In this document: positions 18,023 to 27,634 of the stretch, in pieces | Layout of the letters: each line of letters opens with the position of its first letter | Numbering within the stretch: position 1 is the first letter of the stretch | Translations under genes and position numbers: made by a program | The notes under the pieces: generated by a model | What the model saw: the letters and a program-made list of their open reading frames with translations, nothing else | Database searches by the model: none | Told to the model about the DNA's origin: nothing | Source: Virgibacillus sp. MSJ-26 | GTDB taxonomy: Bacteria > Bacillota > Bacilli > Bacillales > Amphibacillaceae | Assembly (NCBI RefSeq): GCF_018918075.1 | Contig: NZ_JAHLPW010000007.1 | Location: forward strand, 62,001-126,000 | DNA: 64,000 nucleotides | Direction of reading: 5' to 3'

Positions 18023-19372
18023 TTAGTTCTGAGTGCCAAGCACAGCGTTAATCATATCAACAACTCGATCCGCACTTCTTTCACATTCCTCTTCTGTCGG
18101 CGCCTCAACCATGACGCGCACCAATGATTCTGTTCCTGATGGACGTACAAGTACACGGCCATTATCACCAAGCTCATTTTCAACAGCTTCAATTTCACTT
18201 TGGATTTTGGGGTTGCTCAATACTTCGTGTTTATTAATAACACTAATATTTTTTAATACTTGTGGAAAAATTGTCATCTCGTCAGCAAGCTCCGACAATG
18301 GTTTGCCTGTTTCTTTCATGACATTCACGAGTTGAATTGCCGTAAGCATACCGTCCCCTGTTGTATTATAATCTAAGAAAATAATATGACCTGATTGTTC
18401 ACCACCAAGATTATAACCGCCACGGCGCATTTCTTCCATTACATATCGATCGCCTACGGATGTTTTGTCACTTCGCATTCCATGTTCTTCAAGCGCCTTG
18501 TAAAATCCAATATTACTCATGACTGTAGAAACGACCGTATTATCTTTTAAAAAACCACGTTCATTCATATACTTTCCACATATAAACATGATTCTATCCC
18601 CGTCAACGATGTTTCCCTTTTCATCTACAGCAATTAACCGGTCGCCATCCCCGTCAAACGCCAAACCTATATCAGCTTCTTTTTCTACAACCAATGCTTG
18701 CAATGCTTCAGGATGAGTTGAACCAACACCATCATTTATATTTAAGCCATTCGGAGATGAACCAATGGAATCAATTTCAGCCTCTAGATCCGCGAATAAA
18801 TGAGTCGCCAAACTTGAAGTAGCTCCATGTGCACAATCCAATGCAACTTGAATACCGTCAAAGTCATTATCGATAGACTCCTTTAAGAAAGAGAGGTATT
18901 TTTGCCCACCTTCAAAGTAATCATTTATTACCCCGACAAATTCTCCGGTAGGCCGTGGAAGATCATTTTCCTCATTATCAAGAAGTTGCTCAATTTCTTC
19001 TTCTTGCTCATCCAATAACTTAAATCCATCCGGTCCAAAAAACTTAATACCGTTATCTTCTACTGGATTATGTGAGGCAGAAATCATAATCCCTGCCTGC
19101 GAACTAGTAGCTCTTGTTAAATAAGCTACACCCGGTGTTGCAATAACACCAAGACGCATCACCTCTGCTCCAATGGATAATAGACCAGCAATTAATGCAC
19201 CTTCAAGCATATCACCTGAAATACGAGGATCACGACCGATAAGGATTTTTGGTTTTTGAATATTTTTAGTTAATACGTAGCCACCACAGCGCCCAAGTTT
19301 ATAAGCTAATTCGGGCGTTAAATCTTTGTTTGCTACACCTCTTACGCCATCTGTTCCAAAATATTTACCCAT
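18023..19372 (-). CDS. glmM: phosphoglucosamine mutase
   Basis: Interconverts glucosamine-6-phosphate and glucosamine-1-phosphate for peptidoglycan and UDP-GlcNAc synthesis. The 449-aa protein has the active-site serine Ser100 in ISASHNP, the metal loop DGDGDR near 240-245 and the phosphate-binding [10 protein letters not shown] near 408. Third gene of the conserved cdaA-cdaR-glmM cluster; GlmM is known to bind and inhibit CdaA, tying c-di-AMP to wall synthesis. Confidence 0.97.
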   Translation of the reverse strand: MGKYFGTDGVRGVANKDLTPELAYKLGRCGGYVLTKNIQKPKILIGRDPRISGDMLEGALIAGLLSIGAEVMRLGVIATPGVAYLTRATSSQAGIMISASHNPVEDNGIKFFGPDGFKLLDEQEEEIEQLLDNEENDLPRPTGEFVGVINDYFEGGQKYLSFLKESIDNDFDGIQVALDCAHGATSSLATHLFADLEAEIDSIGSSPNGLNINDGVGSTHPEALQALVVEKEADIGLAFDGDGDRLIAVDEKGNIVDGDRIMFICGKYMNERGFLKDNTVVSTVMSNIGFYKALEEHGMRSDKTSVGDRYVMEEMRRGGYNLGGEQSGHIIFLDYNTTGDGMLTAIQLVNVMKETGKPLSELADEMTIFPQVLKNISVINKHEVLSNPKIQSEIEAVENELGDNGRVLVRPSGTESLVRVMVEAPTEEECERSADRVVDMINAVLGTQN

Positions 19373-19446
19373 TACGTACCTCTCCTTTTAAATCCATTTA
19401 AACTGAATGGAGCCATATCTTCTGAAATTTAAGTTTAGGAATGAAC

Positions 19447-20757
19447 TTATAATTCAACAGTGACCTCACTTATTTTACTATCAATTTTAACGTCAGCTGG
19501 CGATTCAATATTGAGTGGGAGAGTATGCTTCCCTTTATCTAAATCTGCTACGTCAATTGATACTTGAATATCTTCTGGTTTTAAGTTCTTAATGTCTTTC
19601 TTATCTCCAGAAGCTGTTAAACTAATCGACTGATTTTTCGGTTTAATAAAATTCACAGTTAAATCTTCATCATTGTTTAAAACGTTTATAGGAATATCTT
19701 TAACAGTCTTTGTTGAATCTTGAGATTCCTCTTCATCTTCATCTTCTTCGTCTTCTTCTGCTTTTGTTTCTTCTACTTTGGCCGTTTCTTTTAATTGCTC
19801 TATCTCTATGTTAACATCCACAGTATTGTTACCAGGAGCGACAACTCCATCCGGTAAATCCAACTCTGCTTCCACGGTGCCTGATTCTTTAATGTCCGAT
19901 AAATCGATATCTTTCGTTTTAATTTCGTTAATCTCATCTAATAAATTACTTGCAGCAAAGACTTCCACCTCATCTACCGCTGCTTCTATGGAGTTTAATG
20001 AATAATCATCAGGTAGCGAGCCTGTAGTCGAGATATCAATTGGAACAGTTTTGCTTGGATTATCAACTGGTATAGAGACTTCGACAACTTCAGGCTCAAT
20101 TTTGGCTCTGAGTTCGTTACCTTGTCCATCATACACGTTTACCGGAACTTCACGATTATCAATAGGTTCTGTTAAACCAGCTACATCCACATAAACTTTT
20201 ACAATCGCCACTTGATCAATAACGCTTTTTGAACTTGTTAATGTTACAGTCTCGGGCTTGACGACTGGTGTGCCAAGTTCAAAACCATCTGGTACTTCAT
20301 CTTGATTTATAAGATCAACAACAACTGAGACGTCTTTCGTTGCTTTTTCTTCAATGGTTACGTCGATTGATTTTGGTTCGATATAAACTGCAATATCATG
20401 AGGAATATTGTCATATTGTATTTCGACTGTATGTTCACCCTCGCCAAGCCCTTCTAAGTCAACAAATATATCGAAATTTTGCTGCCTAACAAGTTGTGTT
20501 AATATACTTGTTTTTCCTTCCAAAGAAACTGAAACATGCTCGGGTACACCACTAACAACGTATTTTTCGTTATTTATGTGTATTTGAACTGGAACCTCAT
20601 CAATTGTTTTCATTTCTTCTGAGGTACTAGGGAAAAAGATTGAATTTTCATTTTTGGATAATTCAGCTTCTTCAATACTTACAAACATAAATAACATAAT
20701 TGAAAAGGCTAAAGAGATAATACGTACAAACCATTTGCTTTTAAACCATTTATCCAT
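19447..20757 (-). CDS. cdaR: YbbR-domain regulator of diadenylate cyclase
   Basis: Membrane-anchored extracytoplasmic protein (436 aa from ATG 20757). Residues 12-28 form a membrane helix, followed by four YbbR repeats (roughly residues 40-130, 135-220, 225-315 and 355-436). A very acidic insert of Glu/Asp lies between repeats three and four near residues 325-350. The start codon sits inside the end of cdaA (8-base overlap), with an AAAGAATGG-type context and coupling likely; an upstream extension of the same frame overlaps cdaA by over 170 bases and is not credible. CdaR modulates CdaA activity. Confidence 0.93.
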   Translation of the reverse strand: MDKWFKSKWFVRIISLAFSIMLFMFVSIEEAELSKNENSIFFPSTSEEMKTIDEVPVQIHINNEKYVVSGVPEHVSVSLEGKTSILTQLVRQQNFDIFVDLEGLGEGEHTVEIQYDNIPHDIAVYIEPKSIDVTIEEKATKDVSVVVDLINQDEVPDGFELGTPVVKPETVTLTSSKSVIDQVAIVKVYVDVAGLTEPIDNREVPVNVYDGQGNELRAKIEPEVVEVSIPVDNPSKTVPIDISTTGSLPDDYSLNSIEAAVDEVEVFAASNLLDEINEIKTKDIDLSDIKESGTVEAELDLPDGVVAPGNNTVDVNIEIEQLKETAKVEETKAEEDEEDEDEEESQDSTKTVKDIPINVLNNDEDLTVNFIKPKNQSISLTASGDKKDIKNLKPEDIQVSIDVADLDKGKHTLPLNIESPADVKIDSKISEVTVEL

Positions 20758-21574
20758 TCTTTTTTCCCCTCTTTCTCTCATTCGATAGCTTTTCAGGGGG
20801 CTTGAAATTGATTGATAAATTGCCACGTAAATAATCACGTAAAGCTTCTTCAGATATTTCGCGACGTAATTCTCCATTTTTAGTCGCCGAAATATAACCA
20901 GTTTCTTCGGATACCACAATGGTGATTGCATCTGTCACTTCACTAATCCCCATCGCTGCCCGGTGTCTCGTCCCCAGTTCTTTAGAAATAAAAGGACTTT
21001 CTGACAATGGTAAGTAACAAGCTGCCGCCACAATTGTGTCGCCTTTTATAATAACAGCGCCGTCATGAAGTGGTGTATTTGGAGTGAAAATGTTCGTTAA
21101 CAATTGATGAGTTAACTCAGCGTTAATCGGGATACCTGTTTCAGTGTATTCACCGACACCCGTTTCACGTTCAATTGTAATTAAGGCACCGATACGTCTT
21201 TTTGCCATATAGTTGCACGATTCAACAATACTATCAATAATCTGTTGTAAGATTTCTTCCTCTGATTTCGTACTTCGGCTGAAAATACTTCCACGCCCCA
21301 GTTGTTCGAGGGCCCTCCTAAGTTCGGGTTGGAACAAGATTATGATAACTAGAAATCCCCAGTCAATTGCCTGGTCTGTAATCCATTTAATCGTTTGAAA
21401 ATCAAATAAAAAGCTGATCAATCTTACTACAAAAACAACCACAATTCCTTTTAATAGTTGGATTGCCTTTGTACCTCTAATCAACATGATTAACTTATAT
21501 AAAACATACCAGACAAGGCCGATATCGATAACGACTCTAAGTATATTTAAAAAATCGATTCCCCCATCAAGCAT
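20750..21574 (-). CDS. cdaA: membrane diadenylate cyclase
   Basis: Makes c-di-AMP from two ATP. The 274-aa protein has three N-terminal helices (about 10-30, 37-57 and 68-84) and a DAC domain with D171-G-A and R203-H-R205, both intact. First gene of cdaA-cdaR-glmM. c-di-AMP controls potassium and osmolyte transport in Firmicutes, relevant for a salt-adapted species. Confidence 0.97.
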   Translation of the reverse strand: MLDGGIDFLNILRVVIDIGLVWYVLYKLIMLIRGTKAIQLLKGIVVVFVVRLISFLFDFQTIKWITDQAIDWGFLVIIILFQPELRRALEQLGRGSIFSRSTKSEEEILQQIIDSIVESCNYMAKRRIGALITIERETGVGEYTETGIPINAELTHQLLTNIFTPNTPLHDGAVIIKGDTIVAAACYLPLSESPFISKELGTRHRAAMGISEVTDAITIVVSEETGYISATKNGELRREISEEALRDYLRGNLSINFKPPEKLSNERKRGKKNG

Positions 21575-21631
21575 GTTGACACTTCCTTTTGCGCATGTAT
21601 TCTACCCGCCTATAGTTTAGTGATGATGTAT

Positions 21632-21640
21632 ATTATATCA
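21632..21640 (-). promoter_or_regulatory. extended -10 promoter of the cdaA operon
   Basis: On the minus strand TGATATAAT is a perfect extended -10 about 60 bases before the cdaA start. No good -35 is seen, as is common for extended -10 promoters. Confidence 0.45.
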
Positions 21641-21665
21641 TATTTTCCTACGTCATATGCTATTA

Positions 21666-22319
21666 TTATCCCGCTCCCTCAAAAGAGAATACGCCTTTGA
21701 ATAAGTTTTTCATTTGGAACCATATCCATTCAAAAACGCGATCAACCGTTTCGAACTCACCATTCACTTCCCCAACAGAGGCCATTAACCCTTCTTCGTC
21801 AAGTGTGCCATCATCATCTCGAATCAACTTCCCATTAATCAACGTGACATCTCCATCTACTGTTCCATCTATTTTTAAGTTCCCATTCTCAACAACCAAG
21901 TCACCTTTGACAACAACATCTTCGGGCACAATAACTGTGTCACCTTCAATAATTAAATTATCTTGTTTTGATACGGTCAGTTTTGCATCTTGGTTCCAAG
22001 CAGAAAGCAACCCACCAAACATGAAAATAAAGAAAATAGCAGCAGCAGTTAAAACAGGATGTATTTTAAACCAACGCATATATTTAACATGTCTTTTCTC
22101 AGTCGGTAACTGTTCCATAACATTTCTCGCAAAATGGCTAGGTGCAGAGATGCTCTCAGTACTCTGAATAAGAGTTATTGTTCGTTTCAACTCATGAAAA
22201 TGCTTTTGACAATCACTGCAATCCTCTAAATGACTACGAAGCTTGTTTTCATTTTCTTTCGTTATGTCACCATCGAGATAATGATGCATTAATTTAATGG
22301 CGTCTTCTTTACAGTTCAA
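21666..22319 (-). CDS. rsiW: anti-sigma-W factor
   Basis: Holds SigW inactive at the membrane until cleaved by regulated proteolysis. The 217-aa protein has an N-terminal zinc anti-sigma domain with the H-x3-C-x2-C motif (HLEDCSDCQ, residues about 28-36), one membrane helix near 88-107 and an extracytoplasmic domain resembling B. subtilis RsiW ([19 protein letters not shown]). I start at TTG 22319, eight bases after AAGGAG; a longer ATG start at 22373 would overlap sigW by 41 bases and add an unrelated N-terminus. Cotranscribed with sigW, 13 bases apart. Confidence 0.93.
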   Translation of the reverse strand: MNCKEDAIKLMHHYLDGDITKENENKLRSHLEDCSDCQKHFHELKRTITLIQSTESISAPSHFARNVMEQLPTEKRHVKYMRWFKIHPVLTAAAIFFIFMFGGLLSAWNQDAKLTVSKQDNLIIEGDTVIVPEDVVVKGDLVVENGNLKIDGTVDGDVTLINGKLIRDDDGTLDEEGLMASVGEVNGEFETVDRVFEWIWFQMKNLFKGVFSFEGAG

Positions 22320-22332
22320 ATGGATCACTCCT

Positions 22333-22896
22333 TTACACATTGCGAAGTTTTTTCCGCAGTACTTCTCTTCCACGATGAATCCTCGTTTTAACTGTCCCCA
22401 AAGGTATATCTAATATCTCACTTATTTCTTTCAAGGAAAATTCTTCTAAGTATCTAAGCATTATAATTGAGCGATAAATTTTTGGTAAACTAGCTATTTG
22501 CTTGTGAATATAATTTTGTAGTTCTAAATTCTGCACTTCTTCTTCAGGAAGTCGTTCTTTTGTAGCTAGTTGTGAATACCAATCAAGACCTTCAGTACCC
22601 CTTATTTCTGCATCAAGATGATAGTCAGGTTTTCTTTTCCTCAATCTGTCAATGGTTAAATTAGTTGCAATCCGGTATAACCATGTGGAAAATTTACGAT
22701 TGTGATCAAAGGTGTGGATATTAACATACGCACGTATAAAAGCTTCTTGGGCTATGTCTTCCGCTTCGTGGGTATTACCGAGCATCCGCAAACAATGTTG
22801 ATAAATTCGATCTTGATAATATGCCACCACGTCTTCAAAAGCAGTTTGATCCCCTTTTTTGACCTTTTTTATTTTTTCTATAATCAGTACATCCAT
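22333..22896 (-). CDS. sigW: ECF RNA polymerase sigma factor SigW
   Basis: Cell-envelope stress sigma factor of 187 aa. Region 2 (about 14-82) contains [21 protein letters not shown] and [11 protein letters not shown]; region 4 (about 130-183) contains [24 protein letters not shown]. These match B. subtilis SigW more closely than SigM, SigX or SigV, and the rsiW partner follows at once. In B. subtilis SigW drives genes against antibiotics, bacteriocins and alkaline shock. Good GGAGG ribosome site. Confidence 0.96.
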   Translation of the reverse strand: MDVLIIEKIKKVKKGDQTAFEDVVAYYQDRIYQHCLRMLGNTHEAEDIAQEAFIRAYVNIHTFDHNRKFSTWLYRIATNLTIDRLRKRKPDYHLDAEIRGTEGLDWYSQLATKERLPEEEVQNLELQNYIHKQIASLPKIYRSIIMLRYLEEFSLKEISEILDIPLGTVKTRIHRGREVLRKKLRNV

Positions 22897-22915
22897 AATT
22901 TATACCTCCGCTAAC

Positions 22916-22941
22916 TATGCGGTCCTTATAGTTACGTTTCT
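22916..22941 (-). promoter_or_regulatory. possible autoregulatory ECF promoter of sigW
   Basis: On the minus strand AGAAAC, 16 bases, then CATA approximates the SigW consensus TGAAAC-N16-CGTA with two mismatches. The predicted start would fall almost on the ribosome site, giving a very short leader, which weakens the call. Confidence 0.3.
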
Positions 22942-23137
22942 ACTCATCAAAAAGATTCACTTAATAAGAAGTTTATACTTTTTGAATATAGGGAATTAAA
23001 CTAAACAACTAGTTCAATCGTCTATTGTAAGGTTATATTTGAAATTTTTCTAAAAATGTCAAAAAAAATATTGATATTTCTATTGCAATTTCTATTCTAA
23101 TTCCATATTATATTATATTGGATGGGAGGACAATATT

Positions 23138-23287
23138 GTGGGAAATTTATTAAAGGAAATTGAGCAGTGCCGAAAAGAAATGATTAAACTTAGTATTATC
23201 CACGGGTTAACTTCAGATGTTGTCGTCCAGTCAAGCCAAAGGCTCGATAGATTAATTAACGAATACCAAAAACAATCTGCAAGTTGA
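23138..23287 (+). CDS. Spo0E-like aspartyl-phosphate phosphatase
   Basis: A 49-aa protein starting with GTG, seven bases after GGGAGGA. It carries the Spo0E signature S-Q-x-L-D-x-L-I (SQRLDRLI, residues about 33-40) in a short two-helix protein. Spo0E-type proteins dephosphorylate Spo0A~P and delay sporulation. Monocistronic, divergent from sigW, with its own terminator. Which response regulator it acts on is unknown. Confidence 0.85.
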   Translation: MGNLLKEIEQCRKEMIKLSIIHGLTSDVVVQSSQRLDRLINEYQKQSAS

Positions 23288-23355
23288 CCATCATCATAAA
23301 GGATAAAGGCAACTTAGAAGAATACATAAAGAGAGAGAAAAAATAGTATATAGGG

Positions 23356-23399
23356 TAAAAAGACATCAACTTTCTAATAGAAAATTAATGTCTTTTTTA
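23356..23399. terminator. terminator shared by the spo0E-like and arginase genes
   Basis: AAAAGACAT and ATGTCTTTTTT arms with an inner TTTCTA/TAGAAA stem, between two convergent genes. Works on both strands. Confidence 0.85.
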
Positions 23400-23421
23400 T
23401 TTTCATTAATTTCACCTAAAA

Positions 23422-24330
23422 TTACTTAAGCTTCTCTCCAAATAAAGAGCCCATAAGTCCTACAGCAACTGTTGCTGTTGTATTTTTATCGTCTAAGATC
23501 GGATTAACCTCCACAAACTCTGCTGACGTTAATATATTAGCTTCAGCAATCATTTCCATAGCTAGATGACTTTCTCTATATGTGAGCCCTCCCATTACGG
23601 GCGTACCAACACCTGGTGCTTCTGAAGGGTCAAGTCCGTCTAAATCAAGGCTGAGATGGACACCATCCGTTTTGCTTTCAAGATAAGTAATCGCATCTTC
23701 CATAACATGTGACATCCCTTTCCGATCAATCTCATGCATCGTATATACCTTGATTCCTTTTTCTTTAATAAGTTCTTTCTCACCCTCATCAAGTGATCTC
23801 GCTCCAATAATAACGATATTTTCAGGTTTAACCTTTGGAGCGTAGTTTAAAATATTGACTAACTTCGGATCACCAAGGCCAAGACTGACTGCCAGAGGCA
23901 TACCGTGAATATTACCTGATGGACTTGTTTCTTCCGTATTTAAATCACCATGCGCATCATACCAAATGACACCTAGATTTTCGTAATGATGGGCAATTCC
24001 TGAGAGACTACCGATAGCGATACTATGATCGCCGCCTAAAATTAAAGGAAATGCACCCTTTTTCACTTCCTGATCAACCATCTCAGCTAATTTTTCATTA
24101 GCTTTTGCTACTTCTTTTAAATTTTTCAACCCTTGGTTTGTCTGTGTATTGTTGTAATCGGGATCCACATTGTTCACAACGATATCACCAAGATCATCTA
24201 TTTCATAACCAAGTGCAGCTATTCGCTTAATTACTCCCGCATATCGAATAGCACTTGGTCCCATGTCGACACCACGCCGACTTTGGCCAAGATCCATCGG
24301 CAAGCCTATCATTGAGATTTTCTTAGACAT
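23422..24330 (-). CDS. rocF: arginase
   Basis: Mn2+ enzyme hydrolysing arginine to ornithine and urea. The 302-aa protein has the metal-binding blocks [16 protein letters not shown] and SLDLDGLDP, plus the arginase-specific N-terminus ([21 protein letters not shown]) that separates it from agmatinase. The start is the ATG after GAGGAGGGG; a TTG one codon earlier is possible. Monocistronic; no other roc genes adjacent. Confidence 0.95.
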   Translation of the reverse strand: MSKKISMIGLPMDLGQSRRGVDMGPSAIRYAGVIKRIAALGYEIDDLGDIVVNNVDPDYNNTQTNQGLKNLKEVAKANEKLAEMVDQEVKKGAFPLILGGDHSIAIGSLSGIAHHYENLGVIWYDAHGDLNTEETSPSGNIHGMPLAVSLGLGDPKLVNILNYAPKVKPENIVIIGARSLDEGEKELIKEKGIKVYTMHEIDRKGMSHVMEDAITYLESKTDGVHLSLDLDGLDPSEAPGVGTPVMGGLTYRESHLAMEMIAEANILTSAEFVEVNPILDDKNTTATVAVGLMGSLFGEKLK

Positions 24331-24350
24331 CAAATCCCCTCCTCGAAACT

Positions 24351-24380
24351 AGTTTAGCGAATCAAGAGGGCTTGGTTCAA
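24351..24380 (-). promoter_or_regulatory. candidate promoter of rocF
   Basis: On the minus strand TTGAAC, 18 bases, then TAAACT, ending about 20 bases before the arginase start. Plausible sigma-A promoter with imperfect hexamers. Confidence 0.4.
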
Positions 24381-24437
24381 CTTGACATCTTTTTGTATAA
24401 ATATACATTCCGACTCAGCTGTATGCGAATTGAGAAG

Positions 24438-25538
24438 TCACTCACTTAATACCGTTACTCCATAAGGATAGACAGTCAGGTCAAGTACTTTGATGTTCTC
24501 CTTGCTCCATGCTTGTTTGAGTTGCTCAACCTTCTCTTTAGACGGCATAAATGCAATTCCACAATCTCCACCACCAGCGCCTGATTGTTTTCCAACACCA
24601 CCATTTTCTTCAGCCTGATCGCTTAATGTCTGAAGTAATGGCGTTTCTAACTGGACATGTGCTTCTTGACCGACTTTGGCTAACGCATGCCGATTTCTTT
24701 TGATTCCTTCAAATAAAAGTGGAATATCACTGGTTTTCATTCCCTTTAAAAAGTCACGGACTGCCTGATCACTATTGTGAATAAATGTATCAAATTTGCT
24801 TGGTTCATTCCTTTTCAATAAAAGAATATGATTCACCAGGTCAGATGTTGATGCGGGATTTCCTGTCCATCCGATACATATTTCGAGCCTTTCTGGTATT
24901 GTAATTGATTTAACCGTTAAATAAGTCCACTTCTTTTCAACTAAAGCAGTTAGACTTTCCGTGCATTGAATTTCTTCTAAAAGCCAATCAGCTTGAAAGG
25001 AAGAGTATTCTAGGACACCACCATACGTAGCTGCTGCAATATCTGCACCAGAACCATTACCTTGTGTTTTCACATGTGAAATTGCCGCTAATTTAAATAT
25101 AAGCATATCTGCTGGTTTAATTGGTAAGAAGTAATTTAAGATGGCTGCAACTGCCGATGTGACAACAGCCGCGCTTGAGCCAAGCCCATATTTCTTTCCA
25201 GATTCATCATCTAACTCGCTCTTTATTATTAAAGAGAAAGGACTTAGCTCTATATCATGTTCACGTAAATAAATAAGCGTATTCTTCATCGCTTCCTGGA
25301 CAAAATTAACATGCGGATTTTCTGAAGCAATCAATACCGAAGTGCCATCAAAATCCCAACCAGTATTTATATTAAAGTTTTCCAGGGTCAATGAATTAAT
25401 GTTACTAGCTTGAATTTGAGCATAAACAAACCGATCAACAGCCATGACAGCTAACTTTTGATACGGCTCTAGAACAGCAAATTCTCCTGCAATCATTAGT
25501 TTACCCGGTACTTTGATAGTCATTGATTTATTACTCAT
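24438..25538 (-). CDS. mvaK2: phosphomevalonate kinase
   Basis: GHMP-fold kinase (366 aa) making mevalonate diphosphate from phosphomevalonate. The N-terminal PGKLMIAGEFAVLEP, the ATP loop GLGSSAAVVTS near 120 and the C-terminal QSGAGGGDCGIAF near 318 are all present. Last gene of the mva cluster, 12 bases after mvaD. The N-terminal pattern fits phosphomevalonate kinase better than mevalonate kinase, and the other two GHMP genes of the pathway are alongside. Confidence 0.93.
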   Translation of the reverse strand: MSNKSMTIKVPGKLMIAGEFAVLEPYQKLAVMAVDRFVYAQIQASNINSLTLENFNINTGWDFDGTSVLIASENPHVNFVQEAMKNTLIYLREHDIELSPFSLIIKSELDDESGKKYGLGSSAAVVTSAVAAILNYFLPIKPADMLIFKLAAISHVKTQGNGSGADIAAATYGGVLEYSSFQADWLLEEIQCTESLTALVEKKWTYLTVKSITIPERLEICIGWTGNPASTSDLVNHILLLKRNEPSKFDTFIHNSDQAVRDFLKGMKTSDIPLLFEGIKRNRHALAKVGQEAHVQLETPLLQTLSDQAEENGGVGKQSGAGGGDCGIAFMPSKEKVEQLKQAWSKENIKVLDLTVYPYGVTVLSE

Positions 25539-25550
25539 TTATCCCAACCC

Positions 25551-26528
25551 CTATTTATAGGTAATTCCTTTCCCAGCACGACTTAATACAACGTCTTTTA
25601 CTCCCGGTAGAGCTTGGAGTTCATTTTTAATTATATCTTCAAATTCAGGAAGATAAAGAACTTTAACATTTGGCCCAGCATCGATTGTAAAATAAGCAGG
25701 AATACCCTTTTTACGCATAGATTGAATGGCTTGCATGACAAGAAGCGTTGAATGATGCCAATATGTAAAAGGCGGAGTCGCTCCTAAAGTAGTCGCATGC
25801 ATCTTTAAGCAATTTGCTTCGGTAACTTCGCCTACTTTTGTAAAGTCACGACTTGAAATGCCCTCTTTTATTGTCTTTAAGTCAGCAGGAATACTATTAA
25901 CCCATCCTTCAAAAAACGGAGAAGTATCCACTGTCCGTTTCATACCTTCTCGACTTGATACGTCTTTTTCTTCCGCAGATAAAACGAGGGCTGCCATACG
26001 GACATCCCAGTGGTCTTCAGATGCAATTTGAACGGCGTAAGAATCCGCTCCGTCTAGTTGACTTCCTTGCTGCCACTCGGCAAAGCCACCATATACAGAC
26101 CGGCAGGCAGAACCTGAACCTTGGCGAGTTAATCGAGATAACTCTTGTTCGTTTAAATTTAAATTTAAAGCACGTGATGAAGCTGCAGCAAGTGCTGCAA
26201 AGCCAGAAGCTGAAGAAGCGAAACCAGCTGCTGTTGGAACTTTATTCACCGAGCGTATTTCAGCAAACAGATTCTCCTTCCCCGCCAATGATCTAACTAA
26301 ATCCAGAAAAGACGTCACACGGTTAAGTGGGACGCCTACTACCTTTTTGTTATCAAGAAAAAACCGATCTTTTTCTAAATATTCACTAAAATGAACTGTT
26401 GTTTCAGTATAAAAACCATCCAAAGTAAGGGAAAGACTATTATTCGTCGGTAAAATCAATGATTCATTTCTTTTTCCCCAGTATTTTATTAGAGCAATAT
26501 TCGTATGTGCTTTCGCCGTAGCCTGCAT
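25551..26528 (-). CDS. mvaD: diphosphomevalonate decarboxylase
   Basis: Makes isopentenyl diphosphate by ATP-dependent decarboxylation. The 325-aa GHMP-fold protein starts with the hallmark AKAHTNIALIKYWGKR and NNSLSLTLD, with the ATP loop AAGFASSASGFAALA near 104-118 and FTIDAGPNVKVL near 280. Separated from mvaK1 by 137 bases that contain a terminator-like hairpin. Confidence 0.95.
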   Translation of the reverse strand: MQATAKAHTNIALIKYWGKRNESLILPTNNSLSLTLDGFYTETTVHFSEYLEKDRFFLDNKKVVGVPLNRVTSFLDLVRSLAGKENLFAEIRSVNKVPTAAGFASSASGFAALAAASSRALNLNLNEQELSRLTRQGSGSACRSVYGGFAEWQQGSQLDGADSYAVQIASEDHWDVRMAALVLSAEEKDVSSREGMKRTVDTSPFFEGWVNSIPADLKTIKEGISSRDFTKVGEVTEANCLKMHATTLGATPPFTYWHHSTLLVMQAIQSMRKKGIPAYFTIDAGPNVKVLYLPEFEDIIKNELQALPGVKDVVLSRAGKGITYK

Positions 26529-26580
26529 TGTTTACTCCCCTTATTCACTCTTTTAACTTTATGTATTTTAAAAATAAGCA

Positions 26581-26614
26581 AAGAAGGATATAACCAAAAC
26601 GGCATACCCTTCTT
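26581..26614 (-). terminator. hairpin with U tract between mvaK1 and mvaD
   Basis: On the minus strand AAGAAGG and CCTTCTT close a stem with inner CC/GG pairs, followed by TTTGCTTATTTTT. It would act as a terminator or attenuator inside the mva operon, reducing or uncoupling mvaD-mvaK2 expression. Confidence 0.65.
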
Positions 26615-26665
26615 AATTTCTACAGCCAAAATAATTTCTATCTAGTCATTCCTATTATAGGATAC

Positions 26666-27634
26666 TTATTCCCCGTCCTGCTTACTTAGAACGAAGGGCC
26701 ACACAGCCTGTGCTCCGACTTGTTTTAATTTCTCTGCTAATTGTCGTGAATGGACTTCATTTTGCGCTAAGGCAATTATGCATCCACCATTCCCCGCACC
26801 AGTTAACTTGGCACCAAGAGCACCTTCTTGTCGAGCGAAATAAATTAACCTATTTAAACCAGCATCACTAACACCAAGAGATTCAAGTTCCTTTTGAGCT
26901 TCATTTAGCATTTGTCCTAAAAAACTCTTCCCTGCTTCTTCAAGTGCATGTTTTGCTTGAAAAGTCAGTTCGCCTATTCGCTCAATTTTTCGCTGAATCT
27001 TTCTTGGAGCTTTCTTTAATAAATTAGCAACAGATTCAACAGCAGTTCTCGTATCACCAATACGGCCAGAGTCCGCTACGATAAAATGAAAATCATCACT
27101 CGGTTTAATAAAACAAGCGGTATGCTCCTTCTCAAACCAAACAGGAGATCCTGACGTAATCGTTAACGTATCGATGCCGCTCGGTGCACCGTGGTTATAC
27201 GTCTCAGCAATATTGGCTAGATTTAATAATTCTGTCTTTGAATACTGCTTACCAACATAAGAAAACAATGACTTAACAAGTGCAATTGCGACCGATGCAC
27301 TTGAACCTAGGCCTTTCCCAGGTGGAATTGATGATTTAATTTGAATTAATAAATCTTTAGCGGGTAATTTAAGATAGTCCAATGTGGCTTCAACACTATT
27401 CGCTATCCCTTTCAGCGAAGATGGAACTGATGTCATGGGACCATGGTAAAATGAACTGTCAAGTTGTATTGACCCTGGGACATGTTCGACAGTCGCTTCG
27501 ACTCCCACTAATGGAAATGGAAGAGCAATAGCTGGTTGTCCGTGTACAACTGCATGCTCACCAATCAATATTAACTTACTATGAGCTATCCCTTTAGCTA
27601 TTTTTTCGGTTGTTGTAGCTTTCTCTGCACTCAT
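26666..27634 (-). CDS. mvaK1: mevalonate kinase
   Basis: Phosphorylates mevalonate to 5-phosphomevalonate. The 322-aa protein has SKLILIGEHAVVHGQPAIA near 18-36, the ATP loop PPGKGLGSSASVA near 109-121, GAPSGIDTLT near 154, and KLTGAGNGGC near 278. Overlaps the mvaA stop by four bases, so translation is coupled. Confidence 0.95.
   Translation of the reverse strand: MSAEKATTTEKIAKGIAHSKLILIGEHAVVHGQPAIALPFPLVGVEATVEHVPGSIQLDSSFYHGPMTSVPSSLKGIANSVEATLDYLKLPAKDLLIQIKSSIPPGKGLGSSASVAIALVKSLFSYVGKQYSKTELLNLANIAETYNHGAPSGIDTLTITSGSPVWFEKEHTACFIKPSDDFHFIVADSGRIGDTRTAVESVANLLKKAPRKIQRKIERIGELTFQAKHALEEAGKSFLGQMLNEAQKELESLGVSDAGLNRLIYFARQEGALGAKLTGAGNGGCIIALAQNEVHSRQLAEKLKQVGAQAVWPFVLSKQDGE

Noticed and set aside
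20758..20931. Longer N-terminus for cdaR
   Set aside because: It overlaps cdaA by over 170 bases and adds a non-family sequence before the membrane anchor.
21697..22167. 156-codon frame on the plus strand
   Set aside because: Lies fully antisense to rsiW, has no ribosome site, and its composition is that of an antisense shadow.
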